Assembly: GCF_000708205.1 (NCBI RefSeq)
Contig: NW_014575554.1
Coordinates: 1-64,000 of the forward strand
Length of the DNA stretch: 64,000 nucleotides
Source of the DNA: Mixia osmundae IAM 14324
Taxonomy: Eukaryota; Basidiomycota; Mixiomycetes; Mixiales; Mixiaceae
Direction of reading: 5' to 3'
Shown here: positions 1-9,887 of the stretch, one piece after another
Layout: each line of letters begins with the position of its first letter
Numbering within the stretch: the first letter of the stretch is position 1
Translations under genes and position numbers: made by a program
The notes under the pieces: model-generated
What the model saw: the letters and a program-made list of their open reading frames with translations, nothing else
The model's database searches: none
Told to the model about the DNA's origin: nothing

Positions 1-2447
1 CAGATAGTGAACACGTAAAGTCACTCAGGAATTATACATATTAGGGGCGCGATATTAGGGCAAGCTTGACCCGCTTCGAAAACTTGCTACCCCCAGGATC
101 TGACCTGTACATGCATAGGAGATCGCTCGAAGTATGGTGCACCATGGTATGCTGTCTATGAGGGCGTGTGCTTGAGCTTGAAGGCTAAGACAGCGTTGCG
201 CCTCCGCTGAGAGCTGCAGTTCTTGGGGCTCTTTGCCACTTTGGCGCCCCAAAAGCCGTTCGACCTGCTCGGCTTGGCAGCTGCCTTGTACTCTTTGCCC
301 TGCTTACACCGATACAAGTGCCTCATCAGTGACTGTTCGGTCTCTTAGTGACCTGACTTGACCTTCTCGAAGTCCCGGCTCAGATTTGGCTCTTCAGCAG
401 TTCGCCGATCCACTGCAGCTTGACAGCCGACACATGTCGCTTCGTCGCCAGTCGAAAAGACTTTTGACAATATACAGCAGGGACCAGTCCGGCCAAACCT
501 TCAGGCGGGACGTCTTCGTCCTGCATTGCCGGCTCGAAATAATTCGCTGCCGCTCTGGCAGCTTGGGGGCTGGTACGGCTTGCACCGCCAGGACTACTGC
601 CATGTTGTGCGAGCGTATGCGTACCGCTCCAAAGGTGCTCCCTGCGCAGTCGAGGTACCCCCGACGACGTTCGGAGCGATCTACATCAGCTTTTTTGCTT
701 CGGGCCAATCCACAGCTATGCTCGATACCCATGCGTACGGCGATTATCCAGTATGGTACGCTTCACGAGTATGGTTTGACATTGCAGCTATTGACACAAG
801 CAAACGCTGACGTTCGGTAAGGTGATTTCGCTTGCCTACAGATGTTAGACTGCTCACCGACCTGCTCGTATTCGAGAAATCTCGTTGGCTCTTCCTCAAA
901 TCGGGTTCGAATCACTCAAAAAGCTCAGCAACGGCGTGAAGACATACGATGCACCCTTGAGCTCTTTGTGAGATTATGAGATTGACCTGTACGGTGTTGG
1001 CGTACCTTCTACCCATTGCCCGGCCGAATGGTGCCGGGCACTACTGCTGCTCAGGCAATGGTCAAAGCACAGCGCACAGCTCATCGAAGGCTCTTGTACT
1101 TACTCTGATTCCGTCAATGCAGTCAAATGGCCATTGCATTGCGTTTCGGTGGCTTTGTGTTCAGCTTACCACACAGCGGCCAAAATACCACTTTTTTGAC
1201 TCTACACGGCACAGCATGCACCTGATGGGCCTGTAAGTGGCATGAGAGCAATCCTGAGAGTCCGACGGATCTGCCCATATTTGGTTTGCAAACTTTGGGA
1301 AACATCAAATTGGCCAGAAAGCCGGGTATGTTTAGATACTGAATGCTAACACTTTCCGCGCCGAACGCATCGCAATTTTGGCATGCAAAGGGAAGGTCCG
1401 ACCATTGAAACCACAAGGTGTATTGCATATCGTACTATGATATGACGGAATATGAGACGCTCGCGAAGCAAACGGACCGAGCAAATCAGGTTTTTGTGCA
1501 TTTAGAGTGGCGTCCACTGGGCTTGATTTACAGGAAGCCCGCTGGAGCCATAAGTATCAATGCTGGTGCTCCAAAACGTCTATAGAGAATGTGTCGCAAC
1601 AATAAGAGGCTTTGCTGATGGTTTGGTATGATTTGAACGCATGCTGAGCCCGCCGCGGCGCTTCCGGATCTTTTCGATGAGCTTACGTATGAACTGCAAA
1701 TCACAATCAATCAAGCTATGATTACTGCGGCGGTGTGGTATGATGCCCAGCATATCTACATATTGGTGAAAAAGGCTGCAACCCAATCTGAGCTGCGCAA
1801 GAGCCGTGCAAAATCTTTTAGATTTTCGAAAAGGCAAGGGGCCAGAGCTCGGCCGCATCGTATGCTAAGCGCCCAAGAATAGCATTAAAAGACGCAGGAC
1901 AAACTTAGAAAGGGCCAACTGGGCTTCGACAGCGGCGCGAAGCCTGAGCCCGGGTTTGCAGCCAGCTTTGACTGGTTTTCGGCGCTGCGAGCCGGAAGCG
2001 AGCGAGCCAAGTCGGTAGGTCCCCTAGATAGATGCAAGTAGCCTGGGATGGTACGTCCGACCATTGATCATCTTCTCTTGAAACGACAGAGGTCCCGCAG
2101 GCGCCGAGCTCGAGGACCGGCCGCTGCTTTTTGAAGCAATATTTGGGGTCGCAAAGCCCTGCAGTGGAAGTGCAAAGCAACGAAACGGCCGCTAAAATGT
2201 ATCTGGAGATGCTCCAGAAACGCAGTCAGGGGTGAGAGGTGTTGAAAGCCTGGACGGGTGAGGTACCAAGCTGGTAGCGCTGCTGCAAGTAATTTCTACG
2301 TAGGCACGACGTCATCCGGAAGCCCGCGCCGGGCTCTTTCTGTGACACGTAGCTGCCACGTCGNTAGTTCGGTGACCGTCCACAGACCTAGCGGCGGTCT
2401 GTATCTGGCTATCCGTCCCCCGTCCGGCTTCGCTACGTGCACAAGCT
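1..2447. other. No supportable gene; left flank of transposon island
   Basis: Several short overlapping reading frames occur on both strands (for example 386-820 plus and 1580-1858 minus). None shows a recognisable domain, a frame that continues through plausible introns, or conserved-looking composition. One ambiguous base lies at 2364. The stretch is probably intergenic or old repeat sequence flanking the element that follows. Confidence 0.5.
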
Positions 2448-3218
2448 ATGCTGCGCCAGCCAAGCCGCAAGCGCGGACCGTCCGGACTGTCTCCGAACCA
2501 TTCTAGAGGTCCCAGAACGCGGATACATCGCTATACCAGCAGAAACCTGCCGTCGTCGGATGAGGACGACGAGAGCATCGGAAGCCTGGATGACGTGCAA
2601 AATGTACAACCACTCTCTCAAACTCGATACTGGTGGCAAGACCTGGATCTCCGCCCCTCGGAGAAGGCGCCTGCAAGCCTGCAAAGCGAATCGTCAACAG
2701 ATGAGGAATCCGATACGAGCAGTGCACATGCCGCCGCAGATCAGCAGGCAAATGCGATGATATCTGATATCATTGAGTTTCATGATATAGAGCCACGTAC
2801 GGAAGAGTATGGCGGCAGTGGAGCCGATGATCCTTGGGCAGACGAGGACATGAGAATTGACGATAGACCTGACCTGAACGACGTCGCTCAGCCGGAAGAG
2901 CCGCCCACCATACCCTCGAAAACGTCTCCTTTAGCGCCGCCTTGCTCAAAATCGGGCGCCGCATCCTCTGGCAGCATCGCTGGCAGCGAGCGCGCTGCTG
3001 TTCGGTCGTCAGGTCGAAGCTTAGCAGAGATTGTTGCCTCAAGCGACGAATCGTCAGACTCGTCTGGACTGGAGACCGACGATGAGACTGATCTCGCACG
3101 GCGGGAAAGGTTCGCGGAGCTGAAGCAAGCCGGTAATATCGTACGAATGACACCCTCTTTGTGGGCTTTCCGTCGGCCAACAAAGGTACGAAGCTTCCTG
3201 CAGGCGTCTTCTGTCTGA
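2448..3218 (+). CDS. Acidic low-complexity ORF, possible N-terminal exon of the transposase
   Basis: An open frame of 256 codons, rich in Ser, Asp and Glu, with stretches such as SSDEDDESIG, STDEESDTSS and SSDESSDSSG. It has no recognisable fold. It precedes the transposase frame on the same strand and may be its disordered N-terminal exon, joined by one or more introns between about 3186 and 3500. It could also be a separate small gene. A related frame (3161-3556) overlaps its end and may carry part of the join. Which frame is used cannot be decided from sequence alone. Confidence 0.35.
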   Translation: MLRQPSRKRGPSGLSPNHSRGPRTRIHRYTSRNLPSSDEDDESIGSLDDVQNVQPLSQTRYWWQDLDLRPSEKAPASLQSESSTDEESDTSSAHAAADQQANAMISDIIEFHDIEPRTEEYGGSGADDPWADEDMRIDDRPDLNDVAQPEEPPTIPSKTSPLAPPCSKSGAASSGSIAGSERAAVRSSGRSLAEIVASSDESSDSSGLETDDETDLARRERFAELKQAGNIVRMTPSLWAFRRPTKVRSFLQASSV

Positions 3219-3485
3219 CTGTGCTCAAGCAGCCCAACGTATGGGATCATCTCTGGGGCCGACTGGACTGTGGCAGCCACGTCTGGAGCTGCGACTGCGC
3301 GCTGTACTCCAAGATAAGCACTTGCCCGAGCGTCCGTCTGGCCCAAGCGTCAGCGACTCAAGATCGTCTTCTAGCCATGCGACCGATCGACGATAAGTGC
3401 GAAGGTAGCAGAGCAGTGTTGTCGAGAGGCGAAGAAGCTGAGGCCTCGACGAAATACAGCGCAAGGCCGTATACCTCACGCGATC

Positions 3486-6209
3486 TTGCTTGCTGCGCGC
3501 CATGGCATGGGCGGCAAAAAGATCTATTGGGTCTCGGTTGTCAGAGGTGCGAATAGAACGCAAGAATCCAGCAACAAGCGGGGCATCGTCACCCTTACGT
3601 ACAGCTCCGATCGTCTACCGCCAGAATCGCACTGCTCACTTTGCGCTCGTCGGCGCATCAAAGGCTGTGAACATCGCGACCTAGCGCAACATCAGATTGT
3701 GCGTGCACTGTCCCTACAGACAACTAGCACTCTGCGCCCGCGAGAAGACACGCCCCCGTCAGAGACGGCGGCGGCAGATACGATCATGGCCTCAGGCAGA
3801 GGCAGACGCGACCGGGCAGAGTCCAACATGCCAAGGCGTGCGCCTCGCTGGGCTGTTCACTCAGAAGACGTGAGACTGGCTCATGGCACGGACTACCAAC
3901 CATCTGAAGACTGCGAGTGGAGGACGTTGATGATCAAGGGCCAGCCGATGACGCTGCGTGTGCTCCGGCTTGATCGACACGCTGCCTGTACATGCTCGTA
4001 CAAGCCTGTACCTGGTCAGGACACCGTCTGGAAAACTGGCGTCATCTATGGCCTTACGGCGCCCTCANACGCCATGATCGAGGTGCGATCTTTGCGTCTG
4101 CTAGCGTGTACGCTGATGTCCTTTCTTCAGTGCACCAAGTGCATGAACAATGATTGCCCACGAGCAGTAAGAACCCACAAAAAGNGCGGCGGCATCCGAG
4201 ACCGGTCGTATTGGATCACAGGCGACTTTCGTGCTCAGAAGCTCTTTTCAGTGGGCTCTGGCCTCGTATTCACGCACGAGATTCTGGACAGCTACCTGGC
4301 ACATATGATCACCATGGCTACACCCTTCAGTGCCTTCCATGCCATGACATCGTTGTTGNACGAAGCATCGGATCCGATGGCCAAATTCGTGTCGGCCAAG
4401 ACTTTTGCAAGCGCATTTCGGCGATACATGGCATTCAACGACATAGTGCGCAATATGAACGACATGAAGTGCAGCATCTGTGGCGACGATCCAGAGGTCG
4501 TCATTGTCGACGGATACGCCGCAGGATACGACAAGACGAGCGTGTCTGGTAATCTACGGGCGCCAACAAGGGCCGATCCGGGCATTGTCTTTCCGGACGT
4601 CAAGGCTCCGACGAAAGGCTTGCAATACGTCAGCGATTACCACCTACGCTTGAGACTCCTGACGGCCTTTGTCGGCCAAGTCAAGGACAAGGAAAAGGCC
4701 TTGCCGTCTGCAGACATGTTCCAAGAGGATCTCGCTCGCTTGTCGAGAGTGATCTGCCCTGAAGACCTGGCGAGGCGTCGACATCGAGAGCAAGCAACAC
4801 TGAACGCGAGTCTGACGGTCTTACAGCGCTACCTCGAGTATCTGGCCGGCATGACGGAGCATCAGTGGCAAACCGACCTCGAGATTAGGCCACATCGTGA
4901 CTTCATCATTCAATTGCTCGGCCCTGGCTCTATCCTTAGTTTCATCACGTCCGAAGCTGCCAAACGACTCGAAAAATGGTGCATAGCTGCGCGGAACAGG
5001 CCCCAGGAAATGCGGACAGATCAAGCCGTGCGATATCGAGAAGCTCTCGCGCAGCATCAGAGCTTCTTCGAGAAGGACTGTCCGGTGTTAGGCACGCTCT
5101 GTTCTATCTATGCGGCTAGTGGCAAGCGAGTGCTACCCTTCGAGCGCCTTCTGCACGACATATCCAAGCGGACGCTGTCTGCCTTTGAGATGCTCAAGAA
5201 CGGTCGTGAGGCAGCTCCGCCGACGCCGGAAGCGTTTGCACCTATCGATTCCCTGCGTACTGGTTCAGTCTACGGCCAACAGTATCGCAAGAGGCCAACC
5301 TACAGCAGCCTANGACACGACCAGCGTAGTGACAGCAGCAAGAAGAATTCCGCAGCATCTAGACGAGTTGACAATAACGAAGCGTCTACAGAAGCGAACG
5401 ATGGCGACCAGGACGCGTACGACGAAAGGCACTGCCAAAAGTTCTATGACGAATACAGGAAAGCAGGCTTGACTGGCGGCATGCTCCTGGTCTGGTGTAA
5501 TCACCTTGTCTGCTACGGGTTCCACTTTATCGAGACATCGGAAGGCAGGAACGATATCTTCACGGCGCTTTACTGTTTCTTTCGCAGAGCGCCCAGAGTA
5601 GTCGTCTACGACTTTGCGTGTGCACTAGGGCCATACTGCATGCAACGCGAACCGGACTATTTCAAGAAGACCCTGTTCCTCATCGATGAACTGCATGCCA
5701 AGTCTCACACAAAGTGTACATCGAATGCTTTCGTCAGCAAGTACATGGCTCATCACAAGGAGGTTCGACACATCAACACGAGCGCCGCCGAGGTTGCAAA
5801 TGCCTGTCTTAAGCGCATCCGAACATCGGTGTCATATTCAAACGAGCGCAATGCCATAGCCCTAGCAAGGATCTTTGTGCTGACATGGAACTGCCAGCGT
5901 CAGCGTCACAATGCGAACAACACGACTCGAGCGACCAGCCGCGCACGATGCAAGCCTCGGGCTACTTTCAAGCAATCGAATATCGTAGCCCTGTCTAAAG
6001 GGACCGTGCAAAGATTCCAACCTGGCAGCTCCGATGACGAAGCGGGCTGCTTCAGCGCGCAATCCTCAGAACATGCGAGCGCGAGCGACTCAGAGGAAGA
6101 TACGCTTGTCGATGACCCTGTCGAAGAGGCTGCTCGACAAGAAGGAATGGTTGAGCGCAACCGCATCGAGCTCATGCAATTGAGCCGTACACCATCTCCG
6201 AACACATAA
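3486..6209 (+). CDS. KDZ-like transposase (907-codon open frame)
   Basis: Long open frame interrupted only by four ambiguous bases, none of which forces a stop. Visible parts: a Cys/His-rich N-terminal segment (CSLCARRRIKGCEH, near residues 54-67), a CxC-type cluster (ACTCSY), a zinc-binding pair followed by an acidic turn (CSICGDDPEVVIVDG), and a C-terminal core with VVVYDFAC, LIDELHAKSH and AAEVANACLKRIR. The layout fits an RNase H-fold transposase with a DDE triad, for which I propose D342, D709 and E769. It lies closest to the KDZ group known from basidiomycetes, including the branch whose cores lack a strict DGEGxER motif. The C-terminus is acidic (SDSEED). The start codon is uncertain and upstream exons are likely. 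The domestication-type alternative (HMGXB3-like host protein) is less likely given the ambiguous bases. Confidence 0.55.
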   Translation: MLAARHGMGGKKIYWVSVVRGANRTQESSNKRGIVTLTYSSDRLPPESHCSLCARRRIKGCEHRDLAQHQIVRALSLQTTSTLRPREDTPPSETAAADTIMASGRGRRDRAESNMPRRAPRWAVHSEDVRLAHGTDYQPSEDCEWRTLMIKGQPMTLRVLRLDRHAACTCSYKPVPGQDTVWKTGVIYGLTAPSXAMIEVRSLRLLACTLMSFLQCTKCMNNDCPRAVRTHKKXGGIRDRSYWITGDFRAQKLFSVGSGLVFTHEILDSYLAHMITMATPFSAFHAMTSLLXEASDPMAKFVSAKTFASAFRRYMAFNDIVRNMNDMKCSICGDDPEVVIVDGYAAGYDKTSVSGNLRAPTRADPGIVFPDVKAPTKGLQYVSDYHLRLRLLTAFVGQVKDKEKALPSADMFQEDLARLSRVICPEDLARRRHREQATLNASLTVLQRYLEYLAGMTEHQWQTDLEIRPHRDFIIQLLGPGSILSFITSEAAKRLEKWCIAARNRPQEMRTDQAVRYREALAQHQSFFEKDCPVLGTLCSIYAASGKRVLPFERLLHDISKRTLSAFEMLKNGREAAPPTPEAFAPIDSLRTGSVYGQQYRKRPTYSSLXHDQRSDSSKKNSAASRRVDNNEASTEANDGDQDAYDERHCQKFYDEYRKAGLTGGMLLVWCNHLVCYGFHFIETSEGRNDIFTALYCFFRRAPRVVVYDFACALGPYCMQREPDYFKKTLFLIDELHAKSHTKCTSNAFVSKYMAHHKEVRHINTSAAEVANACLKRIRTSVSYSNERNAIALARIFVLTWNCQRQRHNANNTTRATSRARCKPRATFKQSNIVALSKGTVQRFQPGSSDDEAGCFSAQSSEHASASDSEEDTLVDDPVEEAARQEGMVERNRIELMQLSRTPSPNT

Positions 6210-6325
6210 AGATACAAGAGAAGACCCCTCTCGCACGTCGAACCAGCGAGCGCTNCGGGAAGCCTGTCTCCTGGCAGACAAGCGTAAACTAAGATAGCGT
6301 AATCGAGCAATGAAAGGGAAGACTA

Positions 6326-8239
6326 TTATGCAGAAGCTTCTGAGCCGTCCTGATCGTCCTGATCGTCCTGATCATCGCTGCTGGATTCGAGTCCAGGATG
6401 ATCCGTCTGAGCTCGAGTCTGTGCAGACGCCAGGGCTGCACGCATCACCTTCAGTTGTCTCTGCAGAGCCCGGTACTTCGCCACAGAAACTGTGCCCTGT
6501 TCACCATTCACGGCGTCGTCGATCGGCTCGTCGTCCTCTAAGCGACGTTGCTCCTCCGTGTATATCTTGCGTTGGTTATAGCCGAATTCGAAGATCTTCT
6601 CTGCAGCGTTCAAGATTGCCTCTCGGACCTTTTCATCCTGCATGAGGTCAGCAGATGCGTGGACGTAGTTGATGCCGGTGTGGAGCTTTTTCGTTGCTGG
6701 ACACCAGGCGGATTCTGCCATAGATGCCGCATTGTCTATCTTATCGCCTCGCGCTCCGAAAGTGACAAAGAATTGACCTGGCAATATCGCTTCTGTCTTG
6801 ATGATCTGCATGGAACGCACGCCAGTATCAGCGCATACGTATGAGGCGCTATGAGGCGCAGAAGCCAAGATATTTACCATGCCCATGTCTTGGTATCTGC
6901 GGTAACAGAAATAGTTCTCCGCCTTCTTCTTCTTCTCCGTTTTAGTTTTGGGCCCCTTATAATAGTTTTGCATAGGCGTGAGCGCAGGCAAAAGACCAGT
7001 GTGCGATGCTATATTTGTAGACCCGCTCAATCCATCAGGAGCGCAGTAGCGGAGCAGCACTTGCTTCCATTTAGCTATACGCGAACGCAGCAAGCAATGA
7101 GCGAGTGCACGGGTAAGACGGTGCAGCCTCACATTGTTTGCCAGTCATGCTCATCACTATGCCTTGCTCGTCTCGCCAAAGTAGCTTGAAGTTGTTGCCT
7201 GCCGTCTTGTTGCCGTCAACAACCTTTTTGCGCTTTCGTGTTCCCTCGGCCTCTTCTCTGGCCTTTTCCGCTTCCTCGGCAGCAGCTTTATCCATCGTGG
7301 TCTTGACTAACTGCTGCTGCTTGATTGGATCCTTAATTACCGAAGCGTAGAGCTCTCNACGGTCAACAATGTGTCGCAAGAAGGCCTCACGCCAGGAAGA
7401 GGCAGGTGGCCTTTTCCCAGGCTGCTGAGATGAAGATGACGCCTGACCGTCTGCCTGGCTACCTGCAGATGGGACCCTTTGATCACCAGATACGCCGAAA
7501 TTGCCTGAGCTAAGCGCAACAGGCCCGAGGCGAAGCAGCTCAGGATCGACCGGCACGTCGGTTCGTGTCGATTGACCCTGTCCAAGTCCATGCGGCCGGG
7601 CTTGCNGCGTAGATTGATCATCATCGGCACCGTCCATGCGATCAACAGACGTCGCACCGGCAGCATTTGGCCTAATGTGGGATGCTGGATCTGCCGGAAG
7701 GTTCGCGGCGGCGGCAGCGGCGGCAGCGACAGCGGCGGCGTGCTGCTGGCGGTAAGCCTAGATCGCCCAGAAGGATCAGCACTATTGTCCATGACATCAT
7801 GACCTCATCATACCTGAAATTCTTCAGGCGGATCTGCTTCGAATTCGGTCATCCGACCTTCGGTTGCATAAGCCTGCACGGTTCCCAGCCATTCCGTGAA
7901 CACTTGCAAGCGCTCCTCATCTAACGCTGTGTCAGATTGAAGACCCAGTGCTGCGCATAGTCTCTTTTCGATGACGCTGTGCTCCTGCAGCGTGCGTGCG
8001 ACTATCTCGTCGTATAAAGACGCCAATAGCGCGTAGCGCTCCGGGCCTGACAGGTCGGCATTCGACGGTCGCGACATCTCTTCGCGCACCTGCGGAAGAG
8101 CATCAGGCCGCGTAGCGCTTGCTCCCTTCGCTCTGCCGCCTCTCTGAACAATGGCAGCTCGCTTAGGGACGTGTGCGACCGGTTCGAGGCCATCGAGGCC
8201 CCGCGCTCTCTTGCTGGCCTTGCGTACACGGCCGACCAT
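6326..8239 (-). CDS. Unknown protein, probable second ORF of the transposon
   Basis: At least three exon-like open segments on minus follow one another: 8239-7808, about 7700-7100 and 7060-6326, with frame changes that short introns could explain. The first exon is basic then acidic. The middle is Pro/Ser/Gln-rich with an alanine run encoded by GCN repeats and a coiled-coil-like Lys/Glu/Ala stretch (AAAEEAEKAREEAEG). The last contains YFCYRRYQDMG and ends in a DQD triplet repeat made by a 9-bp tandem repeat near 6352-6375. I recognise no domain. It converges on the transposase with about 115 bp between stops, and its ambiguous bases (7358, 7606) tie it to the same repeated element. A host gene overlapped by chance is less likely. 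Exon limits are approximate. Confidence 0.4.
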
Positions 8240-8924
8240 GCTGGGTACGACTGCGACGTGTCTGACTGTTGTAGGCCTGTAGACGTCCTGTCAGTAGGCA
8301 GTACTGCTGGCTATCGAAGCAGTCGAGCCCGTCGAACGGCTGGGCATGCGCTGGGCTCACGCGACTTTCTTGCCCTAAGGGGAGCCCCCTCAGGCGCGAT
8401 TTTCTGAGTGAAAATGCTTGTTCACGGTCTCACACGTATGTCGCGCGCTTGCGCCCGTATATTAAAACTTGCGCGCACACAAAAGTTCCAGATTGAAAAA
8501 TTCTGTCCAGAGTCGAAGCCAAGGCGAACGCTCCTTCTCGCAATGAAGATCGTGCCGCTTGTCACGCGAGAGAGCCTAGTCCTGCCTGCACTCACCGTTT
8601 TCGCGGTCGAAGCCAAGAGTGCAGGCACGATTGCATTGGCAGTCTCCGCGTCAGGCGGGCTTAGCCACGGATTTTCGAACTACATCCTTCCCATCCTTGA
8701 TGATGAGCATATGCTGTGCACCAGTCTGATCCATCAGCTGTCGAGCATGTCGCAAGCGGCTCTCGAACAGCGGAAATGCAGACAATATAAACCAGGACGT
8801 TCACACATACGCAGAATCGTCCCTGACTCCTTACTTCCCCTTGCCTTGTTTTCGTCAGTCTGCTGCTGCAATTAGGACAACAACAATGTATACAAAGCTT
8901 TATGGAACGGTCTAATGGTCGCCG
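8240..8924. other. Right flank of transposon island, no supportable gene
   Basis: A 155-codon frame on plus (8408-8875) has no recognisable features and no neighbour support. A short inverted sequence around 8377-8392 (AAGGGGAGCCCCCT) could be a hairpin or an element end, but no matching partner was found on the other side. Confidence 0.4.
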
Positions 8925-9715
8925 CTATCCGTGCACGAGAGGCGCACCTGTGACTGCGTCCTTCGCCTCGCTCTCTCGTTCGTGCTTGTCGTCGCCACAG
9001 CCGCAGTCGTACAGTCCCTCAAGCTGCAAGCAAGTTCAGGCACAGTTGCGCTGATCAGCAGGCGGCTCACCTTTGAGCAATCGAATAAGGGCTTGTCCAG
9101 GCTCTCATTGACTTTATTGTGCATCGAACACAGATAGATGCTCACGACACTCTTGCTCGCCGTCTGAGGCGGATACTGCACGAGCAACTCATGAAAATGT
9201 TGAGCGCTGCAGTATCGTATGAGCCAAGTAAGCCGTGCTACTGAGAGACTGACCATTCGCCGCAGGGATACAGCCTCGAGAAAAGCCATAAGAATGCCTT
9301 GAATGCTTCTTTCTCGTCTGTCGTAGGCTTGTCGGGGAACCTTTGACCCATCGTGTGCAATACTTTCCATGCGGCTCTACCGAGCTCGGCCCTGCATGGC
9401 ATGATGAGCAATGAATGGGACCAGACCGCCTCGCCAAACTCACTTGACCGTCGCATTGCCGAGCTTCGGCATGATGACCGGTCCCTTCACTGAGGCGTGC
9501 TGTGCCTCGAGGCCATGCATTGGGCTCCCAGCGAGATCTGCGAGCTGCGATGGATGCCGCAACGACCCAAATGCACTGCTGTCACGAAGGGAGCCGAGCA
9601 TATCTAGCGTGTCGCCAACGTCCTGTCCGTGACTACGATGAAGCAGATAAAGTGTCGGCAATAGCAGCATCACTGCCGCATAGATGAAAGGCAGGGCTAG
9701 TCTCGGCAGCGGCAT
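8925..9715 (-). CDS. ERV2: ERV/ALR-family FAD-dependent sulfhydryl oxidase (ERV2-like, ER)
   Basis: Four exons on minus: 9715-9444, 9391-9254, 9206-9071 and 9023-8925, giving 214 aa. The protein should oxidise thiols with oxygen through FAD to drive disulfide formation in the ER. The family signatures are clear: AELGRAAWKVLHTM, RFPDKPTTDEKEAFKAFLWL, the redox pair CGEC split by intron 2 (YPCGE then CAQHF), LLVQYPPQ, HNKVNESLDKPLFDC and the C-terminal YDCGCGD that serves as the shuttle cysteine pair. A single hydrophobic segment near the N-terminus (PFIYAAVMLLLPTLYLL) fits a signal anchor, which favours ERV2 over mitochondrial ERV1. The start at 9715 places that segment at the N-terminus; a Met 33 codons upstream is possible. 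Intron 2 uses a GTCAGT donor. Confidence 0.9.
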
Positions 9716-9887
9716 CGAGCATTGGTGAACAAGACAATGATCACTCAGCTCGTGATGATTCCCAGCTGAGCGTTGAGCGCGGAGCGATGCGTGACGCGAC
9801 GAGCAAATGCACACAGATGCCGAGCCGAGAGCCCCCGGACTGCCCTCAAGTATGCATTCAACAGATCAGCTCGCGTGTGATCATACA

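Larger units (their letters stand above)
2448..8239. mobile_element. KDZ-like DNA transposon region (transposase plus companion ORF)
   Basis: Two converging gene models, a large transposase-like frame on plus (to 6209) and an unknown gene on minus (8239 to 6326), lie in a block with ambiguous bases at 2364, 4068, 4185, 4359, 5313, 6255, 7358 and 7606. The 54 kb of ordinary genes has no ambiguous base outside one other patch near 35.4 kb. This is what an assembly shows when several near-identical copies are collapsed. I could not find terminal inverted repeats or a target-site duplication by eye, so the outer limits are those of the reading frames. Family assignment rests on the transposase. 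The long open frame argues for recent activity. Confidence 0.55.

Noticed and set aside
386-820. Plus-strand reading frame near the left edge
   Set aside because: Frame content is unremarkable, overlaps others on both strands and has no recognisable motif.
904-913. GGTTCGAATC, a match to the tRNA B-box
   Set aside because: No acceptor stem, D-arm or A-box is found upstream at the right distance, so it is a chance match.
8408-8875. Plus-strand 155-codon frame after the transposon island
   Set aside because: No conserved features and no clear start context; most likely chance.
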